DNA of 64,000 nucleotides from Bacillus sp. 1780r2a1 (lineage in GTDB: Bacteria > Bacillota > Bacilli > Bacillales > Bacillaceae_H), in contig CP099863.1 in NCBI GenBank assembly GCA_024134725.1, forward strand, positions 3,469,258 through 3,533,257, read 5' to 3'. The position numbers and the translations under genes are program-made. Under the pieces are notes generated by a model that was given only the letters and a program-made list of their open reading frames with translations, was not told where the DNA came from and did no database searches. Shown piece by piece: positions 9,039-20,879 of the stretch (position 1 is its first letter; each line of letters starts with the position of its first letter).

Positions 9039-10400
9039 TTAAGAGCTTAGTTTAACGCGATCAGTTGGCATTTCTACCTCATCCATCACGCGGACAAATT
9101 CACCTTCATTATAAGGGTAACCTGCTTTAGAGATTTTCACTTTAACAAGCTTTCCAACCATTTCTTCCGTTGCTGGGAACACTACTTTCAAATAGTTATC
9201 CGTATAACCCACATACAAATTGCTATTTGACTCTTCTTTGTAACGTTCTTCTGGAATCACTTCCAACACTTCACCTTCAAATTCTGAAGCATACTCTTTT
9301 GCCAGTTGATTTGAAAGTTCAATTAAGCGATGTACGCGCTCGTTTTTCACTTCTTCATCAATTTGGTCATCCATACGAGCAGCCGGTGTACCTGTACGCT
9401 TAGAGTACGGGAACACGTGAAGCTCTGAGAATTTATGCTCTTTAATGAAGTTATATGTTTCCATAAATTCTTCTTCTGTTTCACCAGGGAATCCTACAAT
9501 TACATCAGATGTAATCGCAAGACCAGGTAACGCTTCTTTTAAGCGAGTCAAACGCTCTCCGAAAAATTCCATTGTGTACTTACGACGCATGCGTTTTAAC
9601 ACTGTATTTGATCCAGATTGAAGGGGAACGTGTAAATGGCGAACAACCATTTCAGATTTATCCAACACGTCAATAACTTCGTCTGTAATCTGACTAGCTT
9701 CAATTGATGAAATACGGATACGTTTTAATCCTTTTACTTGAGACTCTAAATCACGTAGTAGCTGTGCAAGATTATAATCTTTCATATCTTCACCATAGCC
9801 ACCTGTATGAATTCCTGTTAACACAATCTCTTTATAACCAGCATCTACTAATTGTTGAGCTTGCGCTACAACTTCTTTTGGATCACGTGAACGCATTAAG
9901 CCTCTTGCCCAAGGAATAATACAGAACGTACAGAAATTGTTACAACCTTCTTGAATCTTCAAAGATGCACGTGTACGGTCTGTGAAAGCTGGTACATCTA
10001 ACTCTTCATATACACGTGTTTTCATGATATTTCCTACGCCGTTAATCGGCTGACGCTCTTGCTTAAATTGTTCAATGTAATCTAGCATCTTTACACGATC
10101 CTGTGTACCTACAACAATATCCACGCCAGGAATCGCCATTATTTCTGCTGGTGATGTTTGTGCGTAACAACCCGTTACACAAATAACCGCATCTGGGTTT
10201 TTACGAATTGCACGACGAATTACTTGACGACTTTTTTTATCACCTGTGTTCGTTACCGTACAGGTATTGATAACATATACATCAGCAGTTTGCTCATATT
10301 CTACGCGATCGTAGTTAGCTCCTTTAAACAACTGCCAAATAGCTTCTGTTTCATAGTGATTCACTTTACACCCTAATGTGTGGAAAGCAACTGTTGGCAT
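9039..10400 (-). CDS. mtaB: MtaB, tRNA N6-threonylcarbamoyladenosine methylthiotransferase
   Basis: Radical-SAM methylthiotransferase that converts t6A37 to ms2t6A37 in ANN-decoding tRNAs (YqeV). From the start chosen here it has 453 residues: UPF0004 cysteines C11, C47 and C78 bind one 4Fe-4S cluster, the radical-SAM motif C153-x3-C157-x2-C160 binds the other, and a TRAM domain ends the protein. A GTG three codons upstream (10409) is possible, but the ATG at 10400 has GGGGTG six bases upstream and starts MPTVAFHTLGCK like the B. subtilis protein. Confidence 0.95.
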   Translation of the reverse strand: MPTVAFHTLGCKVNHYETEAIWQLFKGANYDRVEYEQTADVYVINTCTVTNTGDKKSRQVIRRAIRKNPDAVICVTGCYAQTSPAEIMAIPGVDIVVGTQDRVKMLDYIEQFKQERQPINGVGNIMKTRVYEELDVPAFTDRTRASLKIQEGCNNFCTFCIIPWARGLMRSRDPKEVVAQAQQLVDAGYKEIVLTGIHTGGYGEDMKDYNLAQLLRDLESQVKGLKRIRISSIEASQITDEVIDVLDKSEMVVRHLHVPLQSGSNTVLKRMRRKYTMEFFGERLTRLKEALPGLAITSDVIVGFPGETEEEFMETYNFIKEHKFSELHVFPYSKRTGTPAARMDDQIDEEVKNERVHRLIELSNQLAKEYASEFEGEVLEVIPEERYKEESNSNLYVGYTDNYLKVVFPATEEMVGKLVKVKISKAGYPYNEGEFVRVMDEVEMPTDRVKLSS

Positions 10401-10405
10401 TGTAT

Positions 10406-11155
10406 TCACCCCATTAACTCAGTTTGATATGATATAGCAGATAGCACGTATAGCGGTGCTGTTTCTGCACGTAAAATTCGAGGACCGAATCCACATTTAG
10501 TAAATTGATGTTCTTCTAAAAACGCAACTTCTTGTTCTGTCAATCCACCTTCTGGTCCAATAACAACCAAAAGAGAATCACCAGACTGCAGATGAGATAA
10601 AACATGATGCAAATTAGAAGCTTCACCTTGCTTAGCTACTTCTTCATACGCTACGATTTTATGCGTATATTCACTTGCTGCAACAAGCTGTTTTAAAGTC
10701 ATGGGACTATCAACAGCTGGCACTATGGTACGGTGGGATTGCTCTGCAGCTTCCTTTGCAATTTTGTTCCATCTCTCTAATTTCTTTTTGCCTTTTTTCT
10801 CGTCCCATTTCACAATGGAGCGATCCGCAATAAAAGGGATAAACTTCGTTGCGCCAAGTTCTGTCCCTTTTTGAATAATAAGCTCAAGCTTATCCCCTTT
10901 AGGCAACCCGCTCACAATCGTAACTGTCACAGGCATCTCTTTTTCTTCACTTAACCATTCTATAATAGATCCTTGGATTTCGTCAGTGGAAATCATTTCA
11001 ATCTCACAAAGAGCCGCTTGTCCGTTTTCATTACAACAAATAACGCGCTCTCCTTCTGACATTCTCATCACTCGCTGGATGTGGTGAGCATCTGAATCAA
11101 TAATTTTCACCGTTCTATCAACAAATTGATCATTTTTTAAAAAATAACGTTGCAC
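10406..11155 (-). CDS. rsmE: RsmE, 16S rRNA m3U1498 methyltransferase
   Basis: A 249-residue SPOUT-class methyltransferase that methylates N3 of U1498 in 16S rRNA. An N-terminal PUA-like domain begins MQRYFLKNDQF; the C-terminal knotted SAM site shows VVIGPEGGLTEQEV (about residues 196-209) and LGPRILRAETAP-like text (GFGPRILRAETA, about 222-233). It lies between prmA and mtaB, with the stop five bases before the mtaB ATG. Confidence 0.95.
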   Translation of the reverse strand: MQRYFLKNDQFVDRTVKIIDSDAHHIQRVMRMSEGERVICCNENGQAALCEIEMISTDEIQGSIIEWLSEEKEMPVTVTIVSGLPKGDKLELIIQKGTELGATKFIPFIADRSIVKWDEKKGKKKLERWNKIAKEAAEQSHRTIVPAVDSPMTLKQLVAASEYTHKIVAYEEVAKQGEASNLHHVLSHLQSGDSLLVVIGPEGGLTEQEVAFLEEHQFTKCGFGPRILRAETAPLYVLSAISYQTELMG

Positions 11156-11174
11156 AGCTACACCTTCTCACTTA

Positions 11175-12116
11175 TCAAGCTTGTTTAGTTGCAATAATAG
11201 CTACCCAATCTTCCATCATTGTCACTTCTTCAATAACAAATCCAGCTTTCACAAGGGCTTCTTTTACTTCTTCTTTCTTAGCACTAATAATACCTGATGT
11301 AATAAACGAACCGCCTGGCTTCAAAACTGCATATGCATCGTCAACAAAGCGAACGATAATTTCTGCTAAAATATTTGCAACAACAACGTCTACAGGACCT
11401 TCAATATTATTTAAAAGGTTGTTTTGAGCAACCGTTACAGCACCTTGCACTTTGTTTAGCTTTACGTTTAAACGAGCTGAACGAACCGCTACTTCATCAA
11501 GGTCAAGCGCTCTTACAGATTTCGCACCAAGCATTGCTGCACCAATACTCAAAACACCGGAACCTGTTCCGACATCAATAACCGTATCATTTTCTTTAAC
11601 CGTTCGCTCAAGTCCTTGCAACGACATGACTGTTGTTGGGTGGGTCCCTGTTCCAAACGCCATCCCTGGATCTAATTCAATAATTAATTCATCTGTGTTG
11701 ACTTTTTCATAGTTTTCCCAAGTAGGAACAATTGTAAAACGCTCAGATATTTTTACAGGATGATAGTATTTCTTCCAAGCAGTAGCCCACTCTTCTTCAT
11801 TTACCTCACTGATTGTCACTTTGTTTGCACCTAAATCAAAATCATAAACTAACAAGCCATTAATAGCTTCTTTAATACCTTCAACCGTCTCACCTAAGAA
11901 GCTGTTTACAGGAAGGTATGCCTTTACGATTACACCTTCTTCAGGGTAATCATCGGCATTAAGCTGGTAGATTTCCCCAAAAGTTGTATCCCTCTCTTTT
12001 ATTAAATCTGCTGGATCTTCGATTACAACACCGCTTGCTCCTGATTCATGTAAAATATGTGAGATTGGTTCAATCGCTTCCTGTGTCGTATGAATACAAA
12101 TTTCAGACCATTTCAT
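11175..12116 (-). CDS. prmA: PrmA, ribosomal protein L11 methyltransferase
   Basis: SAM-dependent trimethylation of ribosomal protein L11. An N-terminal substrate-recognition domain is followed by a Rossmann methyltransferase fold with the SAM motif [16 protein letters not shown] and the NILAEII post-motif. I start at the ATG at 12116 ([13 protein letters not shown]), which matches the family start and gives 313 residues; the open frame reaches an ATG five codons upstream at 12131, and the ribosome binding site does not clearly choose between them. It follows dnaJ, as in other Bacillus. Confidence 0.93.
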   Translation of the reverse strand: MKWSEICIHTTQEAIEPISHILHESGASGVVIEDPADLIKERDTTFGEIYQLNADDYPEEGVIVKAYLPVNSFLGETVEGIKEAINGLLVYDFDLGANKVTISEVNEEEWATAWKKYYHPVKISERFTIVPTWENYEKVNTDELIIELDPGMAFGTGTHPTTVMSLQGLERTVKENDTVIDVGTGSGVLSIGAAMLGAKSVRALDLDEVAVRSARLNVKLNKVQGAVTVAQNNLLNNIEGPVDVVVANILAEIIVRFVDDAYAVLKPGGSFITSGIISAKKEEVKEALVKAGFVIEEVTMMEDWVAIIATKQA

Positions 12117-12210
12117 CTCTACCAACTTCATCCCTTCTGTTTTTTCGCTTTATTTTGTTTTATCACAGCTGACAGGTTGGTAAAGCATTTTACCAACCTG
12201 TCAATGTTTA

Positions 12211-13338
12211 TTATTCGCCTTTAATTGCTCTCTTTACTTTTGCAAAGAAAGAATCGTGTTGCTCATCAACTGCTTCTTGTCCGCTTAACTCTGCGAACTC
12301 TCGAATTAATTGTTTTTGTTTCTCAGAGAGCTTTGTTGGTGTAACAACGCGCACATGAATATGTTGGTCACCCTGACCATATCCTCGAACGTTTGCTACT
12401 CCTTTTCCTTTTAGTCGGAACCTTGTACCCGTTTGAGTACCTGCAGGAATTTTCAGCTTTACTTTTCCATGTAGCGTCGGTACTTCCACTTCATCTCCCA
12501 ATGCAGCTTGTGCAAAGGTTAACGGCATTTCACAATAAATATCATCACCGTCACGCTCAAAGAGCTCATGTGATCGAACGTTAAACACAACGTATAAGTC
12601 TCCAGATGGACCGCCATTTGCACCCGGTTCTCCTTGACCACTCACACGAAGCTGTTGGCCATCATCCACACCAGCTGGGATTTTCACATTAATTTTACGA
12701 CGTTTTGTTACTTTGCCTTCACCGTGGCATGTTGAACATTTTTGCTCAATTTTCTTACCAGTCCCATTACAATGATGGCAAGCACGACGGTTTACTACAC
12801 GACCAAACGGCGTGTTTTGTTCTACATTTAATTGTCCAGAACCGTTACAATGTGAACACGTGCTGACTTTTGTACCTGGCTTTGCACCCGATCCGTTACA
12901 TGTGTCACACGTTTCTTCACGAGGAATTTCAATAGTTGTTTCTTTTCCGAATACCGCCTCTTCAAACGATAATGTCATCGTGTACTGTAAATCGGCACCT
13001 TGCCTTGGAGCATTAGGGTCTCTTCTACGACCTCCGCCACCAAAGATTGAACTAAAAATATCTTCAAAGCCAAAACCGCCAAAGTCTGAACCTCCGCCAA
13101 AACCACCAAAGCCCTGGTTTGGATCAGTATGACCAAATTGATCATAGTGTGCTTTCTTTTGGTCATCACTTAACACTTCATATGCTTCTTTGACTTCTTT
13201 AAATTGCTCTGCAGCATCCTCGGCTTTATTAATATCCGGATGATATTTTTTTGAAAGCTTACGATACGCTTTTTTAATCTCATCTTTTGTAGCGCCTTTG
13301 CTGATGCCGAGTACTTCATAGTAATCTCGCTTACTCAT
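12211..13338 (-). CDS. dnaJ: DnaJ, Hsp40 co-chaperone
   Basis: A 375-residue type I DnaJ that stimulates DnaK ATPase and binds unfolded proteins. The J domain carries HPD at 33-35, a Gly/Phe-rich linker follows, and four CxxCxGxG zinc repeats are visible ([32 protein letters not shown]). I chose the ATG at 13338 with GGGAGTG seven bases upstream; a TTG one codon earlier is out of favour. A terminator lies between dnaK and dnaJ, so part of its expression may be separate. Confidence 0.97.
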   Translation of the reverse strand: MSKRDYYEVLGISKGATKDEIKKAYRKLSKKYHPDINKAEDAAEQFKEVKEAYEVLSDDQKKAHYDQFGHTDPNQGFGGFGGGSDFGGFGFEDIFSSIFGGGGRRRDPNAPRQGADLQYTMTLSFEEAVFGKETTIEIPREETCDTCNGSGAKPGTKVSTCSHCNGSGQLNVEQNTPFGRVVNRRACHHCNGTGKKIEQKCSTCHGEGKVTKRRKINVKIPAGVDDGQQLRVSGQGEPGANGGPSGDLYVVFNVRSHELFERDGDDIYCEMPLTFAQAALGDEVEVPTLHGKVKLKIPAGTQTGTRFRLKGKGVANVRGYGQGDQHIHVRVVTPTKLSEKQKQLIREFAELSGQEAVDEQHDSFFAKVKRAIKGE

Positions 13339-13457
13339 CAATACTCACTCCCGAATCGTTTCACATAAACGTAATTGTATCATCATTAATCTTTTCATCG
13401 CAACAGAAAAGTTAAGCGATACACCGAACCTATTGTGAATTGCTATTTTTGTACGTT

Positions 13458-13498
13458 AAAAAAGTCAAAGCCAAGAGATAGCTTGACTTTGACTTTTA
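13458..13498 (-). terminator. Terminator between dnaK and dnaJ
   Basis: AAAGTCAAAGTCAAG pairs with CTTGGCTTTGACTTT around a short loop, followed by TTT on the minus strand. It should end much of the hrcA-grpE-dnaK transcript, leaving dnaJ-prmA-rsmE-mtaB to read-through or a promoter in 13339-13457. Confidence 0.85.
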
Positions 13499-13549
13499 AA
13501 ATCCTGTGAATTGCACCGTGGCGTCCTTCACATTAGTCGTCAAGATGCA

Positions 13550-15963
<2,414 letters not shown>

Positions 15964-16061
15964 TTCCTTCACCTCCTTAAAGTTAGAGCACGTTCATGCC
16001 GCTGTCTATTTTATCATAGGAAAGGCAGGAAGCAATATCTTCCAGCACTTTCCTTATATTT

Positions 16062-17090
16062 TTATTGCTTGTATAAATTCGTTAATAAGCGGGACATATC
16101 GGAAGATAACAATGTCATTAAGCTAATAGCTCGCGCATATTCCATGCGAGTCGGACCTAGTAAAGCAATGGTACCAATTTGTTCTTCACCAAACGAATAC
16201 GTAGCGGTAATTAAACTGCAATCAGCCATTTCGTTCACTTCATTTTCACGACCAATTTTAACGTGAATACCAGATTTGCTAGACGTTAAAAGCTGCGAAA
16301 ACTCTTTTTCATGTTCAATAATAGTGAATAAATCACGAATTTTATCGATGTTATGAAACTCAGGTTGAGCAAACATATTCGTTTTTCCACCGATAACCAT
16401 TTTACCGCTTGTGTTTAGCTTTAATGCATCGTTTAAAATCGTCATCGTTTCTTTATACCCTCGAATATGATTCTTTAGCAATAACGCTACTTCTTTGTAC
16501 ATCTTATCATGTAGCTCAGTAATCCGAACGCCCACTAACTTATCGTTTAAAATATTGACCATCTTTTCAATATCTGATGCGCCAATTCCAGCAGGTAAAG
16601 TAATTGTACGATGCTGTACGTGACCTGCATCTGTAACAATAATAGCAACGGCTGATTCTTCAGTTAGCGGCAAAATTTGCAGCTGCTTCAGCTTATTGGT
16701 TACCGCTTTAGGGCCAAGAACAATTGACGTTAGGCTTGTTAAATCTGATAAAATCTGAGCAGATTTTTGTACAATCTCTTCCAGCTCAACAACGCGTTCA
16801 GCAAAAAGAGAATTAACCGTTGAAATATCTTCATCCGTTAATAGCTGCGGAGACAATAAATGATCCACATAATAGCGATATCCTTTTTCAGACGGAACGC
16901 GCCCTGAAGATGTATGAGTTTTTTCAATAAAGCCAAGCTCTTCTAAATCAGACATTTCATTGCGAATTGTTGCTGAGCTAAAATTAATCTCACTTTTTTT
17001 AGAAAGTGTACGAGAGCCAACAGGCTGTGCAGATCGAATAAAATCATCAATTATGACTTGTAAAATTAATAGCTGTCGATCAGTAAGCAC
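16062..17090 (-). CDS. hrcA: HrcA, heat-inducible transcription repressor
   Basis: A 342-residue repressor of class I heat-shock genes that binds CIRCE and is kept active by GroEL. A winged helix-turn-helix fills about residues 1-75 ([39 protein letters not shown]); a GAF-like core follows. The GTG start has GAGGTG seven bases upstream. First gene of its operon, with CIRCE just upstream, so it represses itself. Confidence 0.97.
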   Translation of the reverse strand: MLTDRQLLILQVIIDDFIRSAQPVGSRTLSKKSEINFSSATIRNEMSDLEELGFIEKTHTSSGRVPSEKGYRYYVDHLLSPQLLTDEDISTVNSLFAERVVELEEIVQKSAQILSDLTSLTSIVLGPKAVTNKLKQLQILPLTEESAVAIIVTDAGHVQHRTITLPAGIGASDIEKMVNILNDKLVGVRITELHDKMYKEVALLLKNHIRGYKETMTILNDALKLNTSGKMVIGGKTNMFAQPEFHNIDKIRDLFTIIEHEKEFSQLLTSSKSGIHVKIGRENEVNEMADCSLITATYSFGEEQIGTIALLGPTRMEYARAISLMTLLSSDMSRLLTNLYKQ

Positions 17091-17105
17091 GTTTCATCAC
17101 CTCTG

Positions 17106-17132
17106 TTAGCACTCTAAAAGCTTGAGTGCTAA
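17106..17132 (-). promoter_or_regulatory. CIRCE operator in front of hrcA
   Basis: TTAGCACTC, nine spacer bases, GAGTGCTAA: a perfect match to the Controlling Inverted Repeat of Chaperone Expression bound by HrcA. It lies 16 bases upstream of the hrcA GTG, downstream of the promoter -35 TTGACA at 17172-17167. This makes hrcA-grpE-dnaK heat-inducible and autoregulated. Confidence 0.98.
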
Positions 17133-17142
17133 ATCTAATAAT

Positions 17143-17172
17143 AAATTACCAAATCATCATGGGTCATGTCAA
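17143..17172 (-). promoter_or_regulatory. Sigma-A promoter of the hrcA operon
   Basis: TTGACA at 17172-17167 is followed after about 18 bases by a modest -10, TAATTT (17048-type A/T-rich match at 17148-17143), and then by CIRCE, so the operator covers the start-site region. The -10 assignment is approximate. Confidence 0.65.
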
Positions 17173-17175
17173 CGA

Positions 17176-18315
17176 TTAGATTCCACCAATAAATGCCTGG
17201 AATACTTCATTTCCTAGAAAGCGCCCTTTTTTTGTTAATCGTAGCGAACTGTCTGTCTCTTCAAGCAGCCCTTTGTTAACATACTCTTGTATCGGTTTTG
17301 AAAAAACTTCATTCATTTCTACTTTATACTTGTCATAAAAATTAGCTTTATTCACACCATCTGTTTTGCGCAGCCCTAAAAACATTTCCTCTTCCATTCT
17401 TTCCACTTTAGAAACAGAAATTTCATCTAAGCAGGCACTCTTTGTTTCCGTAATAGTTTGCATATATTTTTTCAATGGTGCAATATTAGACCGTCTAATT
17501 CCATCAATATAACTATGTGCTCCTGCTCCTATTCCGTAGTAGTCATTATTATCCCAATATGTGAGGTTATGAAGGCTTTCGTAGCCCAAGCGAGCAAAAT
17601 TGCTAATCTCATATTGAGAATATCCGTGCTTCTCCATCTCATCCATTAACATCTCGTACATGAACGCTTCATCTTCCTGGGAAGGCACGCGAAGCTGTCC
17701 TTTATTCATCAAGTTATAAAATACTGTTTTAGGCTCAATGATTAAAGAATAAGCAGAAATATGCTCTACGTCCATTGAGAACGCAATATCAAGCGTTTCT
17801 TTAAAATCAGAAATCGTTTGACCAGGCAAGCTGTACATGAGATCTAAGCTGATATTTTCAAACCCTATCTTTCTAGCTTCATCAACGGCTTGAAATGCTT
17901 GTTGGTTACTGTGAACACGTCCAATTTTTTCAAGGAGCTTTTCGTTAAATGTTTGAACTCCAATACTTAAGCGGTCTACACCGTACGCATGTAAAACTCG
18001 TAATTTCTCTGCTGTCAGCTCATTTGGGTTTGCTTCAAACGTAAACTCTTTTACATTTTGAACCGGAAATGATTCGTGAATCGATTCTAAAAAGTAAGTC
18101 AACTGCTTCTCATCGAGAGCTGTTGGAGTTCCTCCACCAACAAAAATTGTCCTTAATTGATTAGCAGGATATTTTGCTACTGTATGCCTCATCTCGTCCC
18201 TCATTTTTTCTAGATAAGGCATAACCGGCTGATTTTTGAAAAATACTTTATTAAAGTCACAGTAGTGACAAATATGATGACAAAAAGGAATATGCAAATA
18301 AGCTGCTTCAATCAT
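17176..18315 (-). CDS. hemW: HemW, radical-SAM haem chaperone
   Basis: Formerly annotated as coproporphyrinogen III oxidase; HemW proteins bind and transfer haem rather than catalyse the HemN reaction. The motif C12-x3-C16-x2-C19 is followed by D-F, not by the fourth cysteine of HemN, which marks HemW. HNLTYWDNNDYYGIGAGAHSY fits the family. The open frame begins at a TTG at 18330, but that codon overlaps GAGGTGG, the ribosome binding site of the ATG at 18315, so the protein has 379 residues. A terminator-like hairpin lies directly upstream. Confidence 0.95.
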   Translation of the reverse strand: MIEAAYLHIPFCHHICHYCDFNKVFFKNQPVMPYLEKMRDEMRHTVAKYPANQLRTIFVGGGTPTALDEKQLTYFLESIHESFPVQNVKEFTFEANPNELTAEKLRVLHAYGVDRLSIGVQTFNEKLLEKIGRVHSNQQAFQAVDEARKIGFENISLDLMYSLPGQTISDFKETLDIAFSMDVEHISAYSLIIEPKTVFYNLMNKGQLRVPSQEDEAFMYEMLMDEMEKHGYSQYEISNFARLGYESLHNLTYWDNNDYYGIGAGAHSYIDGIRRSNIAPLKKYMQTITETKSACLDEISVSKVERMEEEMFLGLRKTDGVNKANFYDKYKVEMNEVFSKPIQEYVNKGLLEETDSSLRLTKKGRFLGNEVFQAFIGGI

Positions 18316-18348
18316 TGTCTTCCACCTCAAAATAGTTAAAGTAAATGA

Positions 18349-18385
18349 TAAAAATACCGCAGATGCTCTCTGCGGTATTTTTATC
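18349..18385 (-). terminator. Terminator between lepA and hemW
   Basis: AAAATACCGCAGA pairs with TCTGCGGTATTTT around GAGCA, with T-runs on both sides. It is a strong intrinsic terminator for lepA, only 34 bases upstream of the hemW ATG; see the finding on hemW expression. Confidence 0.9.
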
Positions 18386-18469
18386 GTAACGCGCCTTTAA
18401 TCGCTCTACGCTATAGTGTAACAAATCAATCAGTTATACAACACTAAACTGCTTATGTTAAATAATTCC

Positions 18470-20296
18470 TCACTCTTCATCCATACGTAATACAGCCATG
18501 AATGCTTCTTGTGGAACTTCTACTGATCCGACTTGCTTCATTCTTTTCTTACCTTCTTTTTGTTTCTCAAGAAGCTTACGCTTACGAGAAATATCCCCAC
18601 CGTAACATTTTGCTAATACATTTTTTCGAATGGCTTTGATTGTTGAACGCGCGACAATCTTCTGACCAATAGCTGCTTGAATAGGCACTTCAAACTGCTG
18701 ACGTGGAATCAGTTCTTTTAATTTTTCTACGATGATTTTACCGCGATCATATGCTGAGTCACGGTGCACAATGAAGGATAGTGCATCGACTTTTTCTGCA
18801 TTTAATAAGATATCCATTTTTACGAGCTTAGATTCTTTATAACCAATTAGTTCATAATCAAAAGATGCATACCCTTTTGTGTTTGATTTTAGTTGATCAA
18901 AGAAATCATACACAATCTCAGCTAGCGGAATCTCATACACAATACTTACTCGATTTGCATCTAAGTACTGCATGTCGATGAAATTACCACGCTTTTTCTG
19001 ACAAAGCTCCATAACTGCTCCTACATAATCATTAGGAACCATCATTGTTGCTTTTACATAAGGCTCTTCAACTTTTTCAATCTTTTGAGCATCTGGCATA
19101 TTAGACGGATTATCAACAGATACTTTCTCACCATCTGTCATGTATACATCGTAAATAACACTTGGCGCTGTTGTAATCAAGTCAATCTTAAACTCACGCT
19201 CAATACGCTCTTGGATAATCTCCATGTGAAGGAGGCCCAAGAATCCACAACGGAAACCAAACCCTAACGCTTGAGATGTCTCTGGTTCAAACTGAAGAGC
19301 TGAATCATTCAGTTCTAGTTTTTCTAAAGCTTCGCGTAAGTCGTTATATTTGGCTGTATCGATTGGATACAAGCCGCAATATACCATTGGATTTAATCGG
19401 CGGTAACCAGGTAAGGGTTCAGTTGCACCATTTTTAGCAAGTGTAATCGTATCCCCTACGCGTGTATCTCCTACGTTTTTGATAGCAGCTGTTAAATATC
19501 CTACATCTCCAACAGATAGTTCGTCCTGTGGAACTGCTTTTGGTGTTAACACACCAATTTCAGTAACTTCAAATTCTTTTCCTGTTGCCATCATGCGAAT
19601 TTTATCGCCTGTTTTGACCGACCCTTCTACAATACGAATAGATGCAACAACACCACGATAAGCATCATAGAATGAATCAAAAATTAAGGCTTTTAAAGGC
19701 CCTTCTGGATCCCCTTCAGGAGCAGGTACTTTTTCTACAATTTGCTCTAAAATCTCTTCAATTCCAATACCTGCTTTTGCAGAAGCAAGCACTGCTTCTG
19801 AAGCATCTAAGCCAATTACATCTTCCACTTCTTGACGCACGCGTTCAGGCTCAGCACTTGGAAGATCAATTTTATTGATAACAGGTAAAATTTCCAAATC
19901 ATTATCTAACGCTAAATATACGTTGGCTAATGTTTGCGCTTCAATTCCTTGGGCAGCATCCACTACAAGAATTGCTCCTTCACAAGCTGCAAGACTACGA
20001 GACACTTCATATGTAAAATCGACGTGCCCTGGAGTATCAATTAAATGGAAAATATATTCTTCTCCATCTTTTGCTTTATACTTAAGCTGAACAGCATTTA
20101 GCTTAATGGTAATTCCACGTTCACGTTCTAAATCCATAGAATCCAAAAGTTGAGCTTTCATTTCGCGCTGGGTAAGCGCATTTGTCTTTTCTAAAATACG
20201 GTCAGCCAATGTTGACTTTCCGTGATCTATATGAGCAATAATCGAAAAGTTTCTAATTTTCGACTGTCGGTTTAACTTCGCTTCTCTATCCATCAT
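18470..20296 (-). CDS. lepA: LepA (elongation factor 4), translational GTPase
   Basis: Ribosome-associated GTPase involved in translation/initiation fidelity and 30S biogenesis. G1 is [10 protein letters not shown]2/G3 DTPGHVDF, G4 NKIDL; EF-G-like domains follow and the LepA-specific C-terminus contains [18 protein letters not shown] and [21 protein letters not shown]-like text. The frame is open to 20323, but TAGGAG lies seven bases before the ATG at 20296 ([11 protein letters not shown]), giving 608 residues, close to the B. subtilis length. A TTGAAT-17-TATAAT promoter lies upstream. Confidence 0.98.
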   Translation of the reverse strand: MMDREAKLNRQSKIRNFSIIAHIDHGKSTLADRILEKTNALTQREMKAQLLDSMDLERERGITIKLNAVQLKYKAKDGEEYIFHLIDTPGHVDFTYEVSRSLAACEGAILVVDAAQGIEAQTLANVYLALDNDLEILPVINKIDLPSAEPERVRQEVEDVIGLDASEAVLASAKAGIGIEEILEQIVEKVPAPEGDPEGPLKALIFDSFYDAYRGVVASIRIVEGSVKTGDKIRMMATGKEFEVTEIGVLTPKAVPQDELSVGDVGYLTAAIKNVGDTRVGDTITLAKNGATEPLPGYRRLNPMVYCGLYPIDTAKYNDLREALEKLELNDSALQFEPETSQALGFGFRCGFLGLLHMEIIQERIEREFKIDLITTAPSVIYDVYMTDGEKVSVDNPSNMPDAQKIEKVEEPYVKATMMVPNDYVGAVMELCQKKRGNFIDMQYLDANRVSIVYEIPLAEIVYDFFDQLKSNTKGYASFDYELIGYKESKLVKMDILLNAEKVDALSFIVHRDSAYDRGKIIVEKLKELIPRQQFEVPIQAAIGQKIVARSTIKAIRKNVLAKCYGGDISRKRKLLEKQKEGKKRMKQVGSVEVPQEAFMAVLRMDEE

Positions 20297-20338
20297 TTTT
20301 TCACTCCTACTGAAAATCGGCAAAATACACTAAAGTAA

Positions 20339-20367
20339 ATTATAACAACACATCAGTCAACATTCAA
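20339..20367 (-). promoter_or_regulatory. Sigma-A promoter of lepA
   Basis: TTGAAT (20367-20362), 17 bases, TATAAT (20344-20339) on the minus strand, about 45 bases before the lepA ATG and just downstream of the strong terminator at 20407-20462. Confidence 0.82.
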
Positions 20368-20406
20368 TAAACTTCTCAAGGGAGGAAGAGAGATGAGTTC
20401 AATAAT

Positions 20407-20462
20407 AAAGCAGAGCAGCCTTAATGTGTAGCGAAACATTAAGGCTGCTCTGCTTTGTTTTT
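20407..20462. terminator. Very strong terminator between yqxA and lepA
   Basis: An 18-bp perfect stem, GCAGAGCAGCCTTAATGT against its complement with an eight-base loop, is extended by A:T pairs and followed by TTTGTTTTTTT on the plus strand and TTTATTATT on the minus strand. It directly follows the yqxA stop. Confidence 0.93.
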
Positions 20463-20798
20463 TTATACAAACAGGTTATGAAAAGCTTCGACTGCTTTTT
20501 GTATAACAGCCTGGATGCTGTTAGCTAAGCTTTTTCCAATTGAAGAAAAAAAGTTAAATGCCTTTCGCTCTTCCAGCAGCTTTTGTTTTTCTTCAAGGTC
20601 CACAACTCGTTTGCTTCCCATTACATCTGCTTCTACTTCGCCCTCGCCCGTCTTAGAAACTGTAAACACTTGCTCAATACTAGGGTCATCATACCCTTTC
20701 ATCTTGATTAATCCTTGCTGGGCAGTCTGCATCCCTAATAATACGCCGAACAATAAAACAACGCTTAGCAGCAGCGACTTCATCATGAATTTCACCAT
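20463..20798 (-). CDS. yqxA: YqxA, DUF3679 sporulation-locus protein
   Basis: A 111-residue protein with an N-terminal membrane helix or signal anchor (about residues 6-25, MKSLLLSVVLLFGVLLGMQTAQ) and a soluble remainder with KMKGYDDPS, a family feature as I recall it. Function unknown. In B. subtilis the order is gpr-spoIIP-yqxA-lepA; here yqxA follows gpr directly and spoIIP is absent. AAAGGAG lies nine bases before the ATG. Confidence 0.85.
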   Translation of the reverse strand: MVKFMMKSLLLSVVLLFGVLLGMQTAQQGLIKMKGYDDPSIEQVFTVSKTGEGEVEADVMGSKRVVDLEEKQKLLEERKAFNFFSSIGKSLANSIQAVIQKAVEAFHNLFV

Positions 20799-20879
20799 GA
20801 GAATGCTCCTTTCATCTAAACATACCTATTCATTTTCGTAGTATTCATTATGGGACACTTCTGCTGATTTCATTCACTT

